NCBI GenBank assembly: GCA_964490085.1
Contig: CAZBAO010000011.1
Location: forward strand, 1-23,726
DNA from: RGIG3009 sp964490085
GTDB lineage: Bacteria; Bacillota; Clostridia; Oscillospirales; Acutalibacteraceae
Direction of reading: 5' to 3'
Length of the DNA stretch: 23,726 nucleotides
How positions within the stretch are numbered: position 1 is the first letter of the stretch; every line of letters begins with the position of its first letter. Of this stretch, positions 6,112-13,694 are shown piece after piece. The notes beneath the pieces were generated by a model, which searched no databases, was not told where the DNA came from, and saw nothing but the letters and a program-made list of their open reading frames with translations. The position numbers and the translations under genes are program-made.

Positions 6112-6975
6112 ATGAGTACTATTTTAGACGGCCTCAGCCTTGGTGCGATCTACGCATTGATCGCATTGGGATATACGATGGTGTACGGTATCGCGAAGAT
6201 GCTGAATTTTGCTCACGGCGATATCATTATGGTTGGCGCATACGCCATTCTTGTTACGTTATCGGTAAGCGGCAACATCCTGGTGGCAGCTCTGATCGCT
6301 ATTATCATCTGCGCGCTGATGGGCGTTGTTGTTGAAAAGCTTGCCTACAAACCGCTGCGAAGCGCTTCGCCTTTGGCTGTGCTGATCACTGCGATCGGTG
6401 TCAGCTATTTCTTGCAGGGAACCGCTCAACTTATCTTCGGTTCCAAATCGCAGCCGGTCACCCTGCCGTCATTCGGCAGTATTCAAATTGGAAATTTCCA
6501 GGTCGCACTGCGCACCGTGATCACACTGGTGGTAGGCGCCCTGATTATGATTGCGTTAACGCTCTTCGTCAAAAAGACCCGTACCGGTCGCGCTATGCTG
6601 GCGGTATCGGAGGACAAGGGTGCAGCACAGCTGATGGGTATTAATGTGAACCGTATTATTATGATCACCTTTGCCATCGGCTCATCGCTTGCTGCCTGCG
6701 CCAGTTTGTTCTATTTGATGCAGATCCCGTCTGTCAGCCCCACCTTGGGCGCTATGCCCGGTATCAAGGCGTTTGCGGCAGCGGTTATCGGCGGCATCGG
6801 TTCGATTCCCGGTGCGATGATCGGTGGCGTATTGCTCGGCTTAGTTGAAAAGATCACGGCCAGTATTCCGGTGCTCAGCCCGTATACCACGGCAATCGAA
6901 TTCAGTTTGCTGATCCTTATTCTGCTTGTGCGACCGATCGGTCTGCTTGGCGTGAGAAGAAGAGAGAAGGTGTGA
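6112..6975 (+). CDS. livH: Branched-chain amino-acid ABC transporter permease LivH
   Basis: 287 residues with AAGGAG (6098-6103) eight bases before the ATG. This is an integral membrane permease with about eight hydrophobic segments. The family motif GYTMVYGIAKMLNFAHGDIIMVGAY lies at residues 20-44. The cytoplasmic coupling loop KTRTGRAMLAVSEDKGAAQLMGINVNRI (about 155-182) contacts the ATPases. The glycine-rich AAAVIGGIGSIPGAMIGG follows near 223-240. It pairs with LivM to form the membrane channel. Its stop is four bases before the livM ATG, so the genes are co-translated. Confidence 0.95.
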   Translation: MSTILDGLSLGAIYALIALGYTMVYGIAKMLNFAHGDIIMVGAYAILVTLSVSGNILVAALIAIIICALMGVVVEKLAYKPLRSASPLAVLITAIGVSYFLQGTAQLIFGSKSQPVTLPSFGSIQIGNFQVALRTVITLVVGALIMIALTLFVKKTRTGRAMLAVSEDKGAAQLMGINVNRIIMITFAIGSSLAACASLFYLMQIPSVSPTLGAMPGIKAFAAAVIGGIGSIPGAMIGGVLLGLVEKITASIPVLSPYTTAIEFSLLILILLVRPIGLLGVRRREKV

Positions 6976-6979
6976 TCGT

Positions 6980-8119
6980 ATGGAAACGGTATTAACGAAA
7001 AAACGCTCTTCTTTCAAGCTGCATCACCATATCAACTGGATGCTGGTTGCGGCCGCTTTAGTCGTGATGATCGTGCTTAGTGAGGCTGGTGCATTGCCCC
7101 GCGCGACGATCACTTTGCTCACGCGTATTGCGTACAGCATTTTGCTGGCGGTCTCGCTGAATCTGGTCGTTGGTTTTCTGGGTGAACTCAGCCTTGGTCA
7201 CGCCGGTTTTATGTGCGTTGGTGCGTATATCGGCTGTTATGTGGCTAATCAACTGCTTTCCATTATCGAAAGTCAGTTGGTTGTACTGATCGTAACGATG
7301 TTGGTCGGCGGCTTGGTGGCGGCCTTGTTCGGCTTTGTCATCGGTTTGCCGGCGCTTCGCCTCAAAGGCGACTATCTGGCTATCGCCACGTTGGCGTTCG
7401 GCGAGATCGTGCGTAACATCTTCAAGAACCTGCCTTATTTCGGCGGTGCTCAGGGTATGAGCACCAAGACCTACAAACCGGCTTACCTGTTTATTGTTGC
7501 GTTTGCGGTCGTGCTGGTTGCCCTGATCCTCATTCAAAATCTCATCCGCAGTAAACACGGCCGTGCCATCACGGCGATCCGCGACAATGAGATCGCCGCG
7601 AAAGCCATGGGAATCAACGTCACCTTTTACAAGCTGTTTGTTTTCGTTTTTGCGGCGTTTTTTGCCGGTGTGGCAGGCGTTATTTACGGTCACCTAACTA
7701 CGCCGATCCTGTATTCCACTTTCTCGTATAACTATTCCATTGAGATCCTGGTTATGGTCGTGCTGGGTGGCATGGGCAATATTACCGGTTCGATCGTTGC
7801 CGCAACCTTGATCCCGTATGTGAACTTTGTTTTACAAAACGAGTTGTCGGGTGATCTCGCGGCTCTGAAGCTACTCATCTATGCCATCATTCTGATCGTA
7901 GCGGTGCTGTTCAATAACGCACCGATCTTCCGCCCGATCAAGGAAAAACTCGACTTGCGCCGTTTGTTGGAAAAACGGCACACGCCGGATAAGGTGAAAG
8001 ACGATGCGGCAGCGTGGGATCGCGTGCCAACTAAGATCCGGATGGATGAGTTGTTGTCTGTCGATGTTACTCCGACAAACTATGAACCCGATAAAACGGT
8101 AGACGGGGGTGACAAGTAA
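6980..8119 (+). CDS. livM: Branched-chain amino-acid ABC transporter permease LivM
   Basis: 379 residues. The ribosome site GAAGGTG overlaps the end of livH. The LivM motif NLVVGFLGELSLGHAGFMCVGAY is near residues 61-83. GDYLAIATLAFGEIVRNI follows, then the coupling loop SKHGRAITAIRDNEIAAKAMGINV and the conserved VLGGMGNITGSIVAA. After the last membrane segment the protein carries a hydrophilic tail of about 60 residues (from FRPIKEKLDLRRLL), which makes it longer than many LivM proteins; the tail is charged and cytoplasmic by prediction. The stop overlaps the livG ATG by one base (TAATG). Confidence 0.95.
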   Translation: METVLTKKRSSFKLHHHINWMLVAAALVVMIVLSEAGALPRATITLLTRIAYSILLAVSLNLVVGFLGELSLGHAGFMCVGAYIGCYVANQLLSIIESQLVVLIVTMLVGGLVAALFGFVIGLPALRLKGDYLAIATLAFGEIVRNIFKNLPYFGGAQGMSTKTYKPAYLFIVAFAVVLVALILIQNLIRSKHGRAITAIRDNEIAAKAMGINVTFYKLFVFVFAAFFAGVAGVIYGHLTTPILYSTFSYNYSIEILVMVVLGGMGNITGSIVAATLIPYVNFVLQNELSGDLAALKLLIYAIILIVAVLFNNAPIFRPIKEKLDLRRLLEKRHTPDKVKDDAAAWDRVPTKIRMDELLSVDVTPTNYEPDKTVDGGDK

Positions 8120-8889
8120 TGGCGGAAACTGTCTTAGAAATCAAGGATCTCGGCATTTCCTTCGGTGGTCTGCACGCGGTACAGCATCTGAATCTCGAAA
8201 TCAAAAAGAAGCAGTTGTATGGTCTGGTCGGGCCTAACGGTGCCGGTAAAACAACCGTATTTAATATGCTGACAGGCGTATACACGCCCACGACCGGCCG
8301 CTTTTACTTGAACGGCGAAGATCTGACCGGTAAATCGCAGGAGACCATCAATCGCAAGGGTATTGCCCGTACGTTTCAGAACATTCGTCTGTTCAACAAT
8401 ATGAGCGTGATTCGCAATGTCATGGTTGGACTTCACAATCAGCCGGAATACCGGTGTAATCCGTTTACCAGTATGTTCCGTTTGCCGGGCTTCTTCAAGA
8501 GCGAGCGCAAGATGCGCGAGCGTGCCAAGGAGATTCTGCGTATCTTCAATTTGGAGGAAGAACGCAACAATCTCTCCTGCAATCTGCCGTACGGCAAACA
8601 GCGCAAGCTGGAAATTGCCCGTGCACTCGCCACCAATCCGAAGCTGCTCTTGTTGGATGAGCCGGCTGCCGGTATGAACCCTCATGAAACGGAAGACTTG
8701 ATGAACATCATCCGGTATATCCGCGACAACTTTGATATGACCATTTTGTTGATCGAGCACGATATGAAATTTGTGTCCGGTCTGTGCGACGAGGTCACAG
8801 TGTTGAACTTCGGCACGATGCTGGCGCAGGGAACACCCGCTGTAGCGCTCAACGACCCCGAGGTCATCAAAGCATATATTGGAGGTTGA
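8119..8889 (+). CDS. livG: Branched-chain amino-acid ABC transporter ATPase LivG
   Basis: 256 residues. ABC ATPase motifs appear in order: Walker A GPNGAGKT (38-45); Q-loop in ARTFQNIRLF; the signature NLPYGKQRKLEIARAL in the divergent form usual for LivG; Walker B LLLLDEP ending near 182; D-loop AAGMNP; and switch histidine H214 in LLIEHDM. It has the LivG-type insertion with the extended helical region GFFKSERKMRERAKEIL. The start overlaps the livM stop. It partners with LivF, giving a heterodimeric motor on the inner face of the membrane. Confidence 0.95.
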   Translation: MAETVLEIKDLGISFGGLHAVQHLNLEIKKKQLYGLVGPNGAGKTTVFNMLTGVYTPTTGRFYLNGEDLTGKSQETINRKGIARTFQNIRLFNNMSVIRNVMVGLHNQPEYRCNPFTSMFRLPGFFKSERKMRERAKEILRIFNLEEERNNLSCNLPYGKQRKLEIARALATNPKLLLLDEPAAGMNPHETEDLMNIIRYIRDNFDMTILLIEHDMKFVSGLCDEVTVLNFGTMLAQGTPAVALNDPEVIKAYIGG

Positions 8890-8893
8890 TGAC

Positions 8894-9604
8894 ATGGCAT
8901 TATTGGAAGTTAAAGATCTTACCGTGTTTTACGGTGTGATCCAAGCGCTTAAAGGCATCAGCTTTGAAGTCAATAAAGGGGAGATCGTCACCCTGATCGG
9001 TGCGAACGGTGCCGGTAAGACCACCACGATGCAAAGTGTGATGGGTTTGATTCCCAGCAAGAGCGGTACGGTTACGTACAACGGTGTGGATATCACCAAA
9101 AAGCCGTGCCACAGCATCGTGCATATGGGCATGACACAGGTGCCGGAAGGCCGCCGTGTGTTTCAGGAACTGACGGTTTACGAAAACCTGCTGATGGGTG
9201 CCTATACCGAAAAAAGCAAGGCGAAGATCAAGCGGGATATCGAGGAGATCTATGAATGGTTCCCACGTCTTGGCGAGCGTAAAAAGCAAGTTGCCGGCAC
9301 ACTTTCGGGCGGTGAACAGCAGATGCTCGCTATGGGCCGCGCCATGATGAGCCATCCCGAACTGCTGATGCTGGACGAACCCTCTATGGGTTTATCGCCG
9401 CTTTTGGTGGATCAGGTGTTTGAGATCATCAAGAATTTTCAGAAAAACGGCACGACCATCCTGCTCGTTGAACAAAACGCCGGTAAATCACTGGCGATCT
9501 CCGACCGTGCGTACGTGCTGGAAAACGGACAGATCGTGTTGTCCGGCAAGGGCGAGGAATTGCTGAAAAGCGACATGGTCAAAAAAGCCTACCTGGGCGG
9601 TTAA
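8894..9604 (+). CDS. livF: Branched-chain amino-acid ABC transporter ATPase LivF
   Basis: 236 residues from ATG 8894, with the ribosome site GGAGGT (8881-8886) inside the end of livG and four bases after the livG stop. Motifs are Walker A GANGAGKT (36-43), signature LSGGEQQ (137-143), and Walker B LLMLDEPSMGLSP with E162. Glutamine replaces the switch histidine in LLVEQNA, as is usual in LivF. The length is typical. This is the last gene of the operon, closed by a strong terminator. A second start at 8879 (TTG) is in frame but lacks a ribosome site. Confidence 0.95.
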   Translation: MALLEVKDLTVFYGVIQALKGISFEVNKGEIVTLIGANGAGKTTTMQSVMGLIPSKSGTVTYNGVDITKKPCHSIVHMGMTQVPEGRRVFQELTVYENLLMGAYTEKSKAKIKRDIEEIYEWFPRLGERKKQVAGTLSGGEQQMLAMGRAMMSHPELLMLDEPSMGLSPLLVDQVFEIIKNFQKNGTTILLVEQNAGKSLAISDRAYVLENGQIVLSGKGEELLKSDMVKKAYLGG

Positions 9605-9616
9605 AACAATAAAAGC

Positions 9617-9652
9617 AGGCGGTGTATCCCGTGTGGGATACACCGCCTTTTG
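9617..9652. terminator. liv operon terminator
   Basis: Positions 9617-9630 pair perfectly with 9635-9648 (14 bp, loop GTGT), followed by TTTTG. On the minus strand the hairpin is followed by GCTTTTATTG, so it may also stop transcripts of the convergent AraC-family gene. Confidence 0.9.
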
Positions 9653-9687
9653 TTGGTGTGTCGATACCCCGATTTTAGTAGGTATGA

Positions 9688-10461
9688 TCATATACTGATG
9701 GATCGTATAAATTGCAGGGGCGTTTGCTTCGCAAAACGCCTGAACATTTTGGTGAAGTAATATCGGTCTGAAAATCCCGTCTTGAAAGCGGTATCTTCAA
9801 TGGAGCACCCCTCGGCAAGCAGCTGCTTGGCTTTTTCGATCTTCAACGAATTCTTCAATTCAATAGGGGAAAGCCCCAGATCGACTCGAAGTTTTTTTTC
9901 AAGCAACGATACGCTGATATGAAACGTTTCGGCAATTTCTTTGACGGTCATTTCCTCGCAACAGTGCTCCTTTACGTACAAAAGGATCTGTTCCGTCGAG
10001 TTCTTCCTTTTACCTGTGGTTTCGTATGCTTGCAGCATGGCTAATATTTTAAGCGTATCAGCAATACACAACAGCATCTTGCCGTTTCCCACCTCTGTAT
10101 AATTGCGGTAAACACCGCTGAACAGCGCTTGTGCATTTTCGCCTAAAATATTTTTCAGCACGGTCGGCCTTGATACGACCGCTTGCGGTGAATCGCCTTT
10201 ATAAACGTTGAATTCGATCTGATAATACTCTGTGTCAGCGTCGATAAGCGTGTTTGTATAGGAGGCACCGTACGGCAAAACCACAATATCTCCCGATCCG
10301 GCAGTGACCGTTTCCCCGTCAAATTCAAAGATATGCCCGCCGGAAACGTAGTACACAAAGCTGTTGGCCTCTCGGAATTTGTTACGATATTGCCTTTCCG
10401 CGTTCGTTCTGTGCATTACACATTCGATCTTCACATCGGCTCTGTTTACGAAATTATACAT
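9688..10461 (-). CDS. AraC-family transcriptional regulator with cupin sensor domain
   Basis: 257 residues. The N-terminal half (about 20-90) has the cupin-like sensor pattern typical of sugar-responsive AraC regulators (YYVSGGHIFEFDGETVTAGSGDIVVLPYG). The C-terminal 155-254 carries two helix-turn-helices, TVKEIAETFHISVSLLEKKL and SIEDTAFKTGFSDRYYFTKMFRRF, with the usual ending TPLQFIRS. The start is the ATG at 10461, preceded by GGTGAT; a TTG at 10476 is in frame but has no ribosome site. It is divergent from the glycoside hydrolase gene 147 bases away, which strongly suggests it controls that gene in response to a saccharide. The ligand is unknown. Confidence 0.9.
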   Translation of the reverse strand: MYNFVNRADVKIECVMHRTNAERQYRNKFREANSFVYYVSGGHIFEFDGETVTAGSGDIVVLPYGASYTNTLIDADTEYYQIEFNVYKGDSPQAVVSRPTVLKNILGENAQALFSGVYRNYTEVGNGKMLLCIADTLKILAMLQAYETTGKRKNSTEQILLYVKEHCCEEMTVKEIAETFHISVSLLEKKLRVDLGLSPIELKNSLKIEKAKQLLAEGCSIEDTAFKTGFSDRYYFTKMFRRFAKQTPLQFIRSISI

Positions 10462-10480
10462 ATTATCACCAAGCAAATGC

Positions 10481-10529
10481 TAACACAAAGTGAAATTTAT
10501 TTCAATCGTTTTACGATTTTTAACACAAA
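10481..10529. promoter_or_regulatory. Candidate AraC-regulator binding region in the divergent promoter
   Basis: TAACACAAA occurs twice in the same orientation (10481-10489 and 10521-10529), 40 bases apart, about four helical turns. Between them lie two palindromes: TGAAAT-TT-ATTTCA (10491-10504) and AATCGT-TTT-ACGATT (10504-10518). Phased direct repeats are the usual AraC-family arrangement. A weak minus-strand promoter for the regulator (TTGAAA 10500-10505, 17 bases, TAGCAT 10477-10482) overlaps this region. Binding is inferred. Confidence 0.45.
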
Positions 10530-10546
10530 TGATACTATTTTGTTGA

Positions 10547-10589
10547 TTGAAGTCAGTGCGTGACAGCGGTATACTGTTCTCAACAGTAT
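10547..10589 (+). promoter_or_regulatory. Glycoside hydrolase promoter with overlapping palindrome
   Basis: TTGAAG (10547-10552), a 17-base spacer and TATACT (10570-10575) form the promoter. A perfect 8-3-8 inverted repeat, ATACTGTT-CTC-AACAGTAT (10571-10589), overlaps the -10 box and predicted start point, a position suited to a repressor operator. Confidence 0.6.
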
Positions 10590-10608
10590 GATAAAAGGGG
10601 TGCGAAAA

Positions 10609-12207
10609 ATGAGTAAGATCACGATCACCAAACCGTATTTGCGTTGGCTTTTCGGGGGGCTTGGATTTCATAACAGCGAGGCCACGATGACGGCGCTCAT
10701 GAGCGATAAGTTCAAAAATGAGATCGCCGTAAAAACCTTTAATGAGATATCGCCTACTTTTTCCCGCGTTTTTGCCGTTTATGCGGATTGGACAAAGGAA
10801 GCCATGGATGCCTTTGCTGATTACTACGATCTGACCTTTAGAAAATCGGGAACCCTTATTTATGCGGTCCCCGGGCGGTTGCCGTATATCACCGACGAAA
10901 CCGATATAGACGATTACTGTGAGAAAGTCGCTCAAAAGCTGGATTACCTTATTAACGAGAGAAATTGTACGAAGATAAGATATTACTGTGTGACCAACGA
11001 ACTGTCCGTTGGCAATACCTATTGCTGGTTTGCCGACCACATGGACATTTTCAAGCTATACCATGAAAGCCTTTATAAAGCCTTTCGCCGTCACGGAGTG
11101 GACGTTGGTCTGTTAGCGACGGATATATCAGGAGCGGAGAATTTCGATCAGGTCAATTGGGCGATCGAAAATATGGATGAGATCACATATGCCTATTGTA
11201 CGCATCTGTACAACTTCAACCGACAAACGCCGCCCGGTTCTTTAGAAGCGTACGATTACTACATGTCACTCTTTGAACCGGTCGTTGCAAGTGCTCATCG
11301 GAAGGAAAAGCGCTTTGTTTTAGGAGAATTCGGCGTAAAAACATTAAAACCGCTCACAAGCTCTCCTATGCGTAACGATTCACAGTTCGCTGCGGATTAT
11401 CCGCAGCTCGATAACGTTTTTGCCTTATCCTATGCGGAATTGTCAATGGCGGTCGTGAACAGCGGCTGTCTTGCCGGTGCATATTGGACGATGCTGGATT
11501 ATCCGGATCCGCTCATTTGTGAAAACGGGGATACACCGGAGGAAAAAGCACGGTATGATGCGGCGCGCTTCTCGGGTCACGGTCTGGAGATCCGCTACAA
11601 CAAAAACGGCCTTATTCGTTGGTGTGACGAGGAACGGGACTACCGTTCGTATGCCAGCCTGTACACGCTTGGATACTTTGCCAAGTTCTTCAAAAAGGGT
11701 ACGCGTGTGCTCAAAAGCGACTGGGACGACGAGTACGTGCGTTGCTGCGCGGTCAGTACCGACGACAGAGCTGTCAGCATTGCCGTTTTAAACTGGAAGG
11801 ATCAGCCTGTTGATACACAACTGTCACTGGAATACCGCTGCGACAAACCCGCCAGAATGTATGTCTATGAGGCCGATCACGTTCCGTATAACGACTTTAA
11901 CGATCTGCAGCCGTATAGTCAACTGGTCGATCTGAACGCAGAGGGTCTGACGGTGACACTCCCACCGAGATCGTTTATTATTCTGACGACGGATTATGTA
12001 GACAGAGTGCCTTCCAAAATCAAGAATGTTCGAGTAAAAGGGAACACTCTTCAGTGGAGTGCCTCGCCTGACAGCGAGCACTGCTATTATCGTGTTTTTG
12101 CAAACGGCAGGCAGATTGCGTCGACGGTAGCACTGTATACGGAGATCACCGATCTCGAAGCGGAATATGAGGTAAAGTCCGTGGACAAGTGGGGCAACGT
12201 GCGATAA
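10609..12207 (+). CDS. Intracellular clan GH-A glycoside hydrolase (GH5/GH39-like)
   Basis: 532 residues from ATG 10609, with AGGGGTG (10597-10602). An ATG at 10588 is in frame but lacks a ribosome site and lies inside the promoter palindrome. The N-terminal two thirds looks like a (beta/alpha)8 barrel. N130-E131 in YYCVTNELSVG fits the clan GH-A acid/base, and E240 in RFVLGEFGVKT fits the nucleophile on strand 7; both roles are inferred from motif and spacing. A beta-sandwich follows (about 385-470), then a fibronectin III-like end (about 474-532). There is no signal peptide, so it should act on imported oligosaccharides. I cannot place it in a defined GH family or name its substrate. The divergent AraC regulator supports inducible expression. 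Confidence 0.75.
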   Translation: MSKITITKPYLRWLFGGLGFHNSEATMTALMSDKFKNEIAVKTFNEISPTFSRVFAVYADWTKEAMDAFADYYDLTFRKSGTLIYAVPGRLPYITDETDIDDYCEKVAQKLDYLINERNCTKIRYYCVTNELSVGNTYCWFADHMDIFKLYHESLYKAFRRHGVDVGLLATDISGAENFDQVNWAIENMDEITYAYCTHLYNFNRQTPPGSLEAYDYYMSLFEPVVASAHRKEKRFVLGEFGVKTLKPLTSSPMRNDSQFAADYPQLDNVFALSYAELSMAVVNSGCLAGAYWTMLDYPDPLICENGDTPEEKARYDAARFSGHGLEIRYNKNGLIRWCDEERDYRSYASLYTLGYFAKFFKKGTRVLKSDWDDEYVRCCAVSTDDRAVSIAVLNWKDQPVDTQLSLEYRCDKPARMYVYEADHVPYNDFNDLQPYSQLVDLNAEGLTVTLPPRSFIILTTDYVDRVPSKIKNVRVKGNTLQWSASPDSEHCYYRVFANGRQIASTVALYTEITDLEAEYEVKSVDKWGNVR

Positions 12208-12213
12208 AAACAG

Positions 12214-12250
12214 GTAAAGACCAAGAGTTATATCTTGGTCTTTACTTTTT
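12214..12250 (+). terminator. Terminator of the glycoside hydrolase gene
   Basis: Positions 12214-12226 pair perfectly with 12233-12245 (13 bp, loop GTTATA), followed by TTTTT. It begins six bases after the stop codon. The distal arm overlaps the -35 box of the next gene. Confidence 0.88.
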
Positions 12251-12268
12251 GGCAAGTGGTGTTATAAT
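12241..12268 (+). promoter_or_regulatory. Promoter of the serine hydrolase gene
   Basis: TTTACT (12241-12246), a 16-base spacer and a perfect TATAAT (12263-12268) sit 20 bases before the ATG. The -35 box is inside the upstream terminator. Confidence 0.7.
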
Positions 12269-12287
12269 GCTGTGTGGTGGTGAGTTT

Positions 12288-13487
12288 ATGGAAAATAAGA
12301 TCGACTTTACAAAGCTAAAAGTCTGTATGGATGAACTGCATTCAGCGTATAACACGCCCGGCGTGGATTGCCTTGTCTATCAAAACCATGAACCGATCTT
12401 TCGGTATTTTACCGGCTTTCGTAACATTGAAGATCAGATACCGATCAACGGCGATGAGCTTTATATCATTTTTTCAATGACGAAAATGCTCACCTGTACG
12501 GCGGCGTTGCAGTTGTTTGAACAAGGCAGGTTCTCTATGGACGATAAGCTTTCTGCGTATTTGCCCGAATTCGCAACCATGAAGGTCGCGGCAAGTGGAT
12601 CAAGCACGGGGAACGCCGTCGGGATCACAACGGGTGGTAGCTTGGGCGAGCGCCTTGACGTGGCGTCGGACGGGTATGCCACCAAGCCTATCCGCATACT
12701 GGATCTGTTTACGATGCGTGCCGGTCTTGATTACGATCTGGGCGATGAAAGCATAAAAAGTGCTTTGGCAGCGGGAAAAACAAGCACGTTGGATCTGGTT
12801 CGGGCGATGTCGGGTAAAACGTTGGGGTTTGAGCCGGGAACGCGGTTCCGTTATAGTTTATGCCACGACGTATTAGGTGCCTTGGTCGAAATATGGTCCG
12901 GCGAGAAGCTGGGCGACTATATGAAGGAACATATTTTCCTGCCACTCGGTATGCAGCGGACGTTTTTCGGTGTTCCCAAGGATGAAGAAACGCGTTCCAA
13001 GATCGCGGCCAGATATTCGTATGACGAGCACGGCGTTCCCAAACGATTGCCGCCGGAGTGTGCCTATAACCTGTCTGAGGACTATCAGAGCGGCGGAGCA
13101 GGGCTGATCTCCTGCACGGAGGATTATGCGCTTTTCCTCGATGCGCTTGCTTGCGGTGGCGTGGGCAGGACCGGAAAGCGTATCCTCAATGAAAAAACCG
13201 TTGAGCTTATGAAAACGAACCGTTTAGAAGGGCAAGCATTAGAAGATTTTCATCGCTTGAGAGCGGGATACGGTTACGGTCTTGGCGTGCGCACACACAT
13301 GGATGCCGGTAAAAGCGGTTCTCTCAGCCCGATCGGTGAGTTCGGCTGGGACGGTGCTGCCGGCGCGTTTTCAATGGTGGATACGGAGCAAAAGCTGTCC
13401 TTTACTTATTTTCAGCATTGTCACAAATGGAATATTGCGATACAGTCAAAAATGCGGAACGCTCTGTATTCTTGTCTTGATCGGTAA
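12288..13487 (+). CDS. Beta-lactamase-fold serine hydrolase (class C / PBP4*-like)
   Basis: 399 residues from ATG 12288, with GGTGGTGAG upstream; an in-frame extension to 12189 runs through the terminator and is not credible. The catalytic SxxK is S63-M-T-K66 (FSMTKMLTCTAALQL). The second motif is Y189-S-L, a variant of YxN in which leucine replaces asparagine. The third-motif region is GEFGWDGAAG, in place of KTG. This set is typical of esterase- or peptidase-like members rather than true beta-lactamases. There is no signal peptide or membrane segment, so it is predicted cytoplasmic. It has its own promoter. The substrate is unknown; deacylation of a sugar or peptide conjugate would fit the setting but is speculation. 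Confidence 0.88.
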   Translation: MENKIDFTKLKVCMDELHSAYNTPGVDCLVYQNHEPIFRYFTGFRNIEDQIPINGDELYIIFSMTKMLTCTAALQLFEQGRFSMDDKLSAYLPEFATMKVAASGSSTGNAVGITTGGSLGERLDVASDGYATKPIRILDLFTMRAGLDYDLGDESIKSALAAGKTSTLDLVRAMSGKTLGFEPGTRFRYSLCHDVLGALVEIWSGEKLGDYMKEHIFLPLGMQRTFFGVPKDEETRSKIAARYSYDEHGVPKRLPPECAYNLSEDYQSGGAGLISCTEDYALFLDALACGGVGRTGKRILNEKTVELMKTNRLEGQALEDFHRLRAGYGYGLGVRTHMDAGKSGSLSPIGEFGWDGAAGAFSMVDTEQKLSFTYFQHCHKWNIAIQSKMRNALYSCLDR

Positions 13488-13501
13488 CAAAAAAGCACTC
13501 G

Positions 13502-13543
13502 CGAGAGAGACACTTTGCAAGAAAGATGTCTCTCTCGTTTTTT
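13502..13543 (+). terminator. Terminator of the serine hydrolase gene
   Basis: CGAGAGAGACA (13502-13512) pairs with TGTCTCTCTCG (13527-13537) around a 14-base loop, followed by TTTTTTG. Confidence 0.85.
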
Positions 13544-13595
13544 GTAAACGAAAACCACGCGGGGGGATTATTATTATTTATCTTAACAAAGTGCG

Positions 13596-13676
13596 ATATC
13601 ATACCGAAGGTATATCACCCGTTCCGTACAGGAACGGATATCATTGAGGCGCACTTCCTTACGAAGTGCGCCTCAA
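13596..13676. repeat. Array of three hairpins separated by ATATCA linkers
   Basis: ATATCA (13596-13601) is followed by hairpin TACC-GAA-GGTA (13602-13612). Next come TATCA (13613-13617) and hairpin CCGTTCC-GTACA-GGAACGG (13619-13637). ATATCA again (13638-13643) precedes a 14-bp perfect hairpin (13644-13657 with 13663-13676, loop CTTAC). Linkers are conserved while stem sequences and lengths differ. The array lies between the convergent serine hydrolase and nadE genes and has no T-tract on either strand, so it is not simply a terminator. Confidence 0.7.
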
Positions 13677-13694
13677 GCGGCAAGTGCTGTTTTG

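Noticed and set aside
7058..7693. Open minus-strand frame of 211 codons opposite livM
   Set aside because: It is antisense to a conserved permease, the translation is low-complexity polar (Q/D/R/T-rich) with no motif, and there is no ribosome site. It is a codon-bias shadow.
8134..8895. Open minus-strand frame of 253 codons opposite livG
   Set aside because: It lies fully within a conserved ABC ATPase gene and has no recognisable protein features or promoter.
13590..13680. CRISPR array
   Set aside because: The repeated word is only six bases, intervening segments are palindromic and of uneven length, and no cas genes are near.
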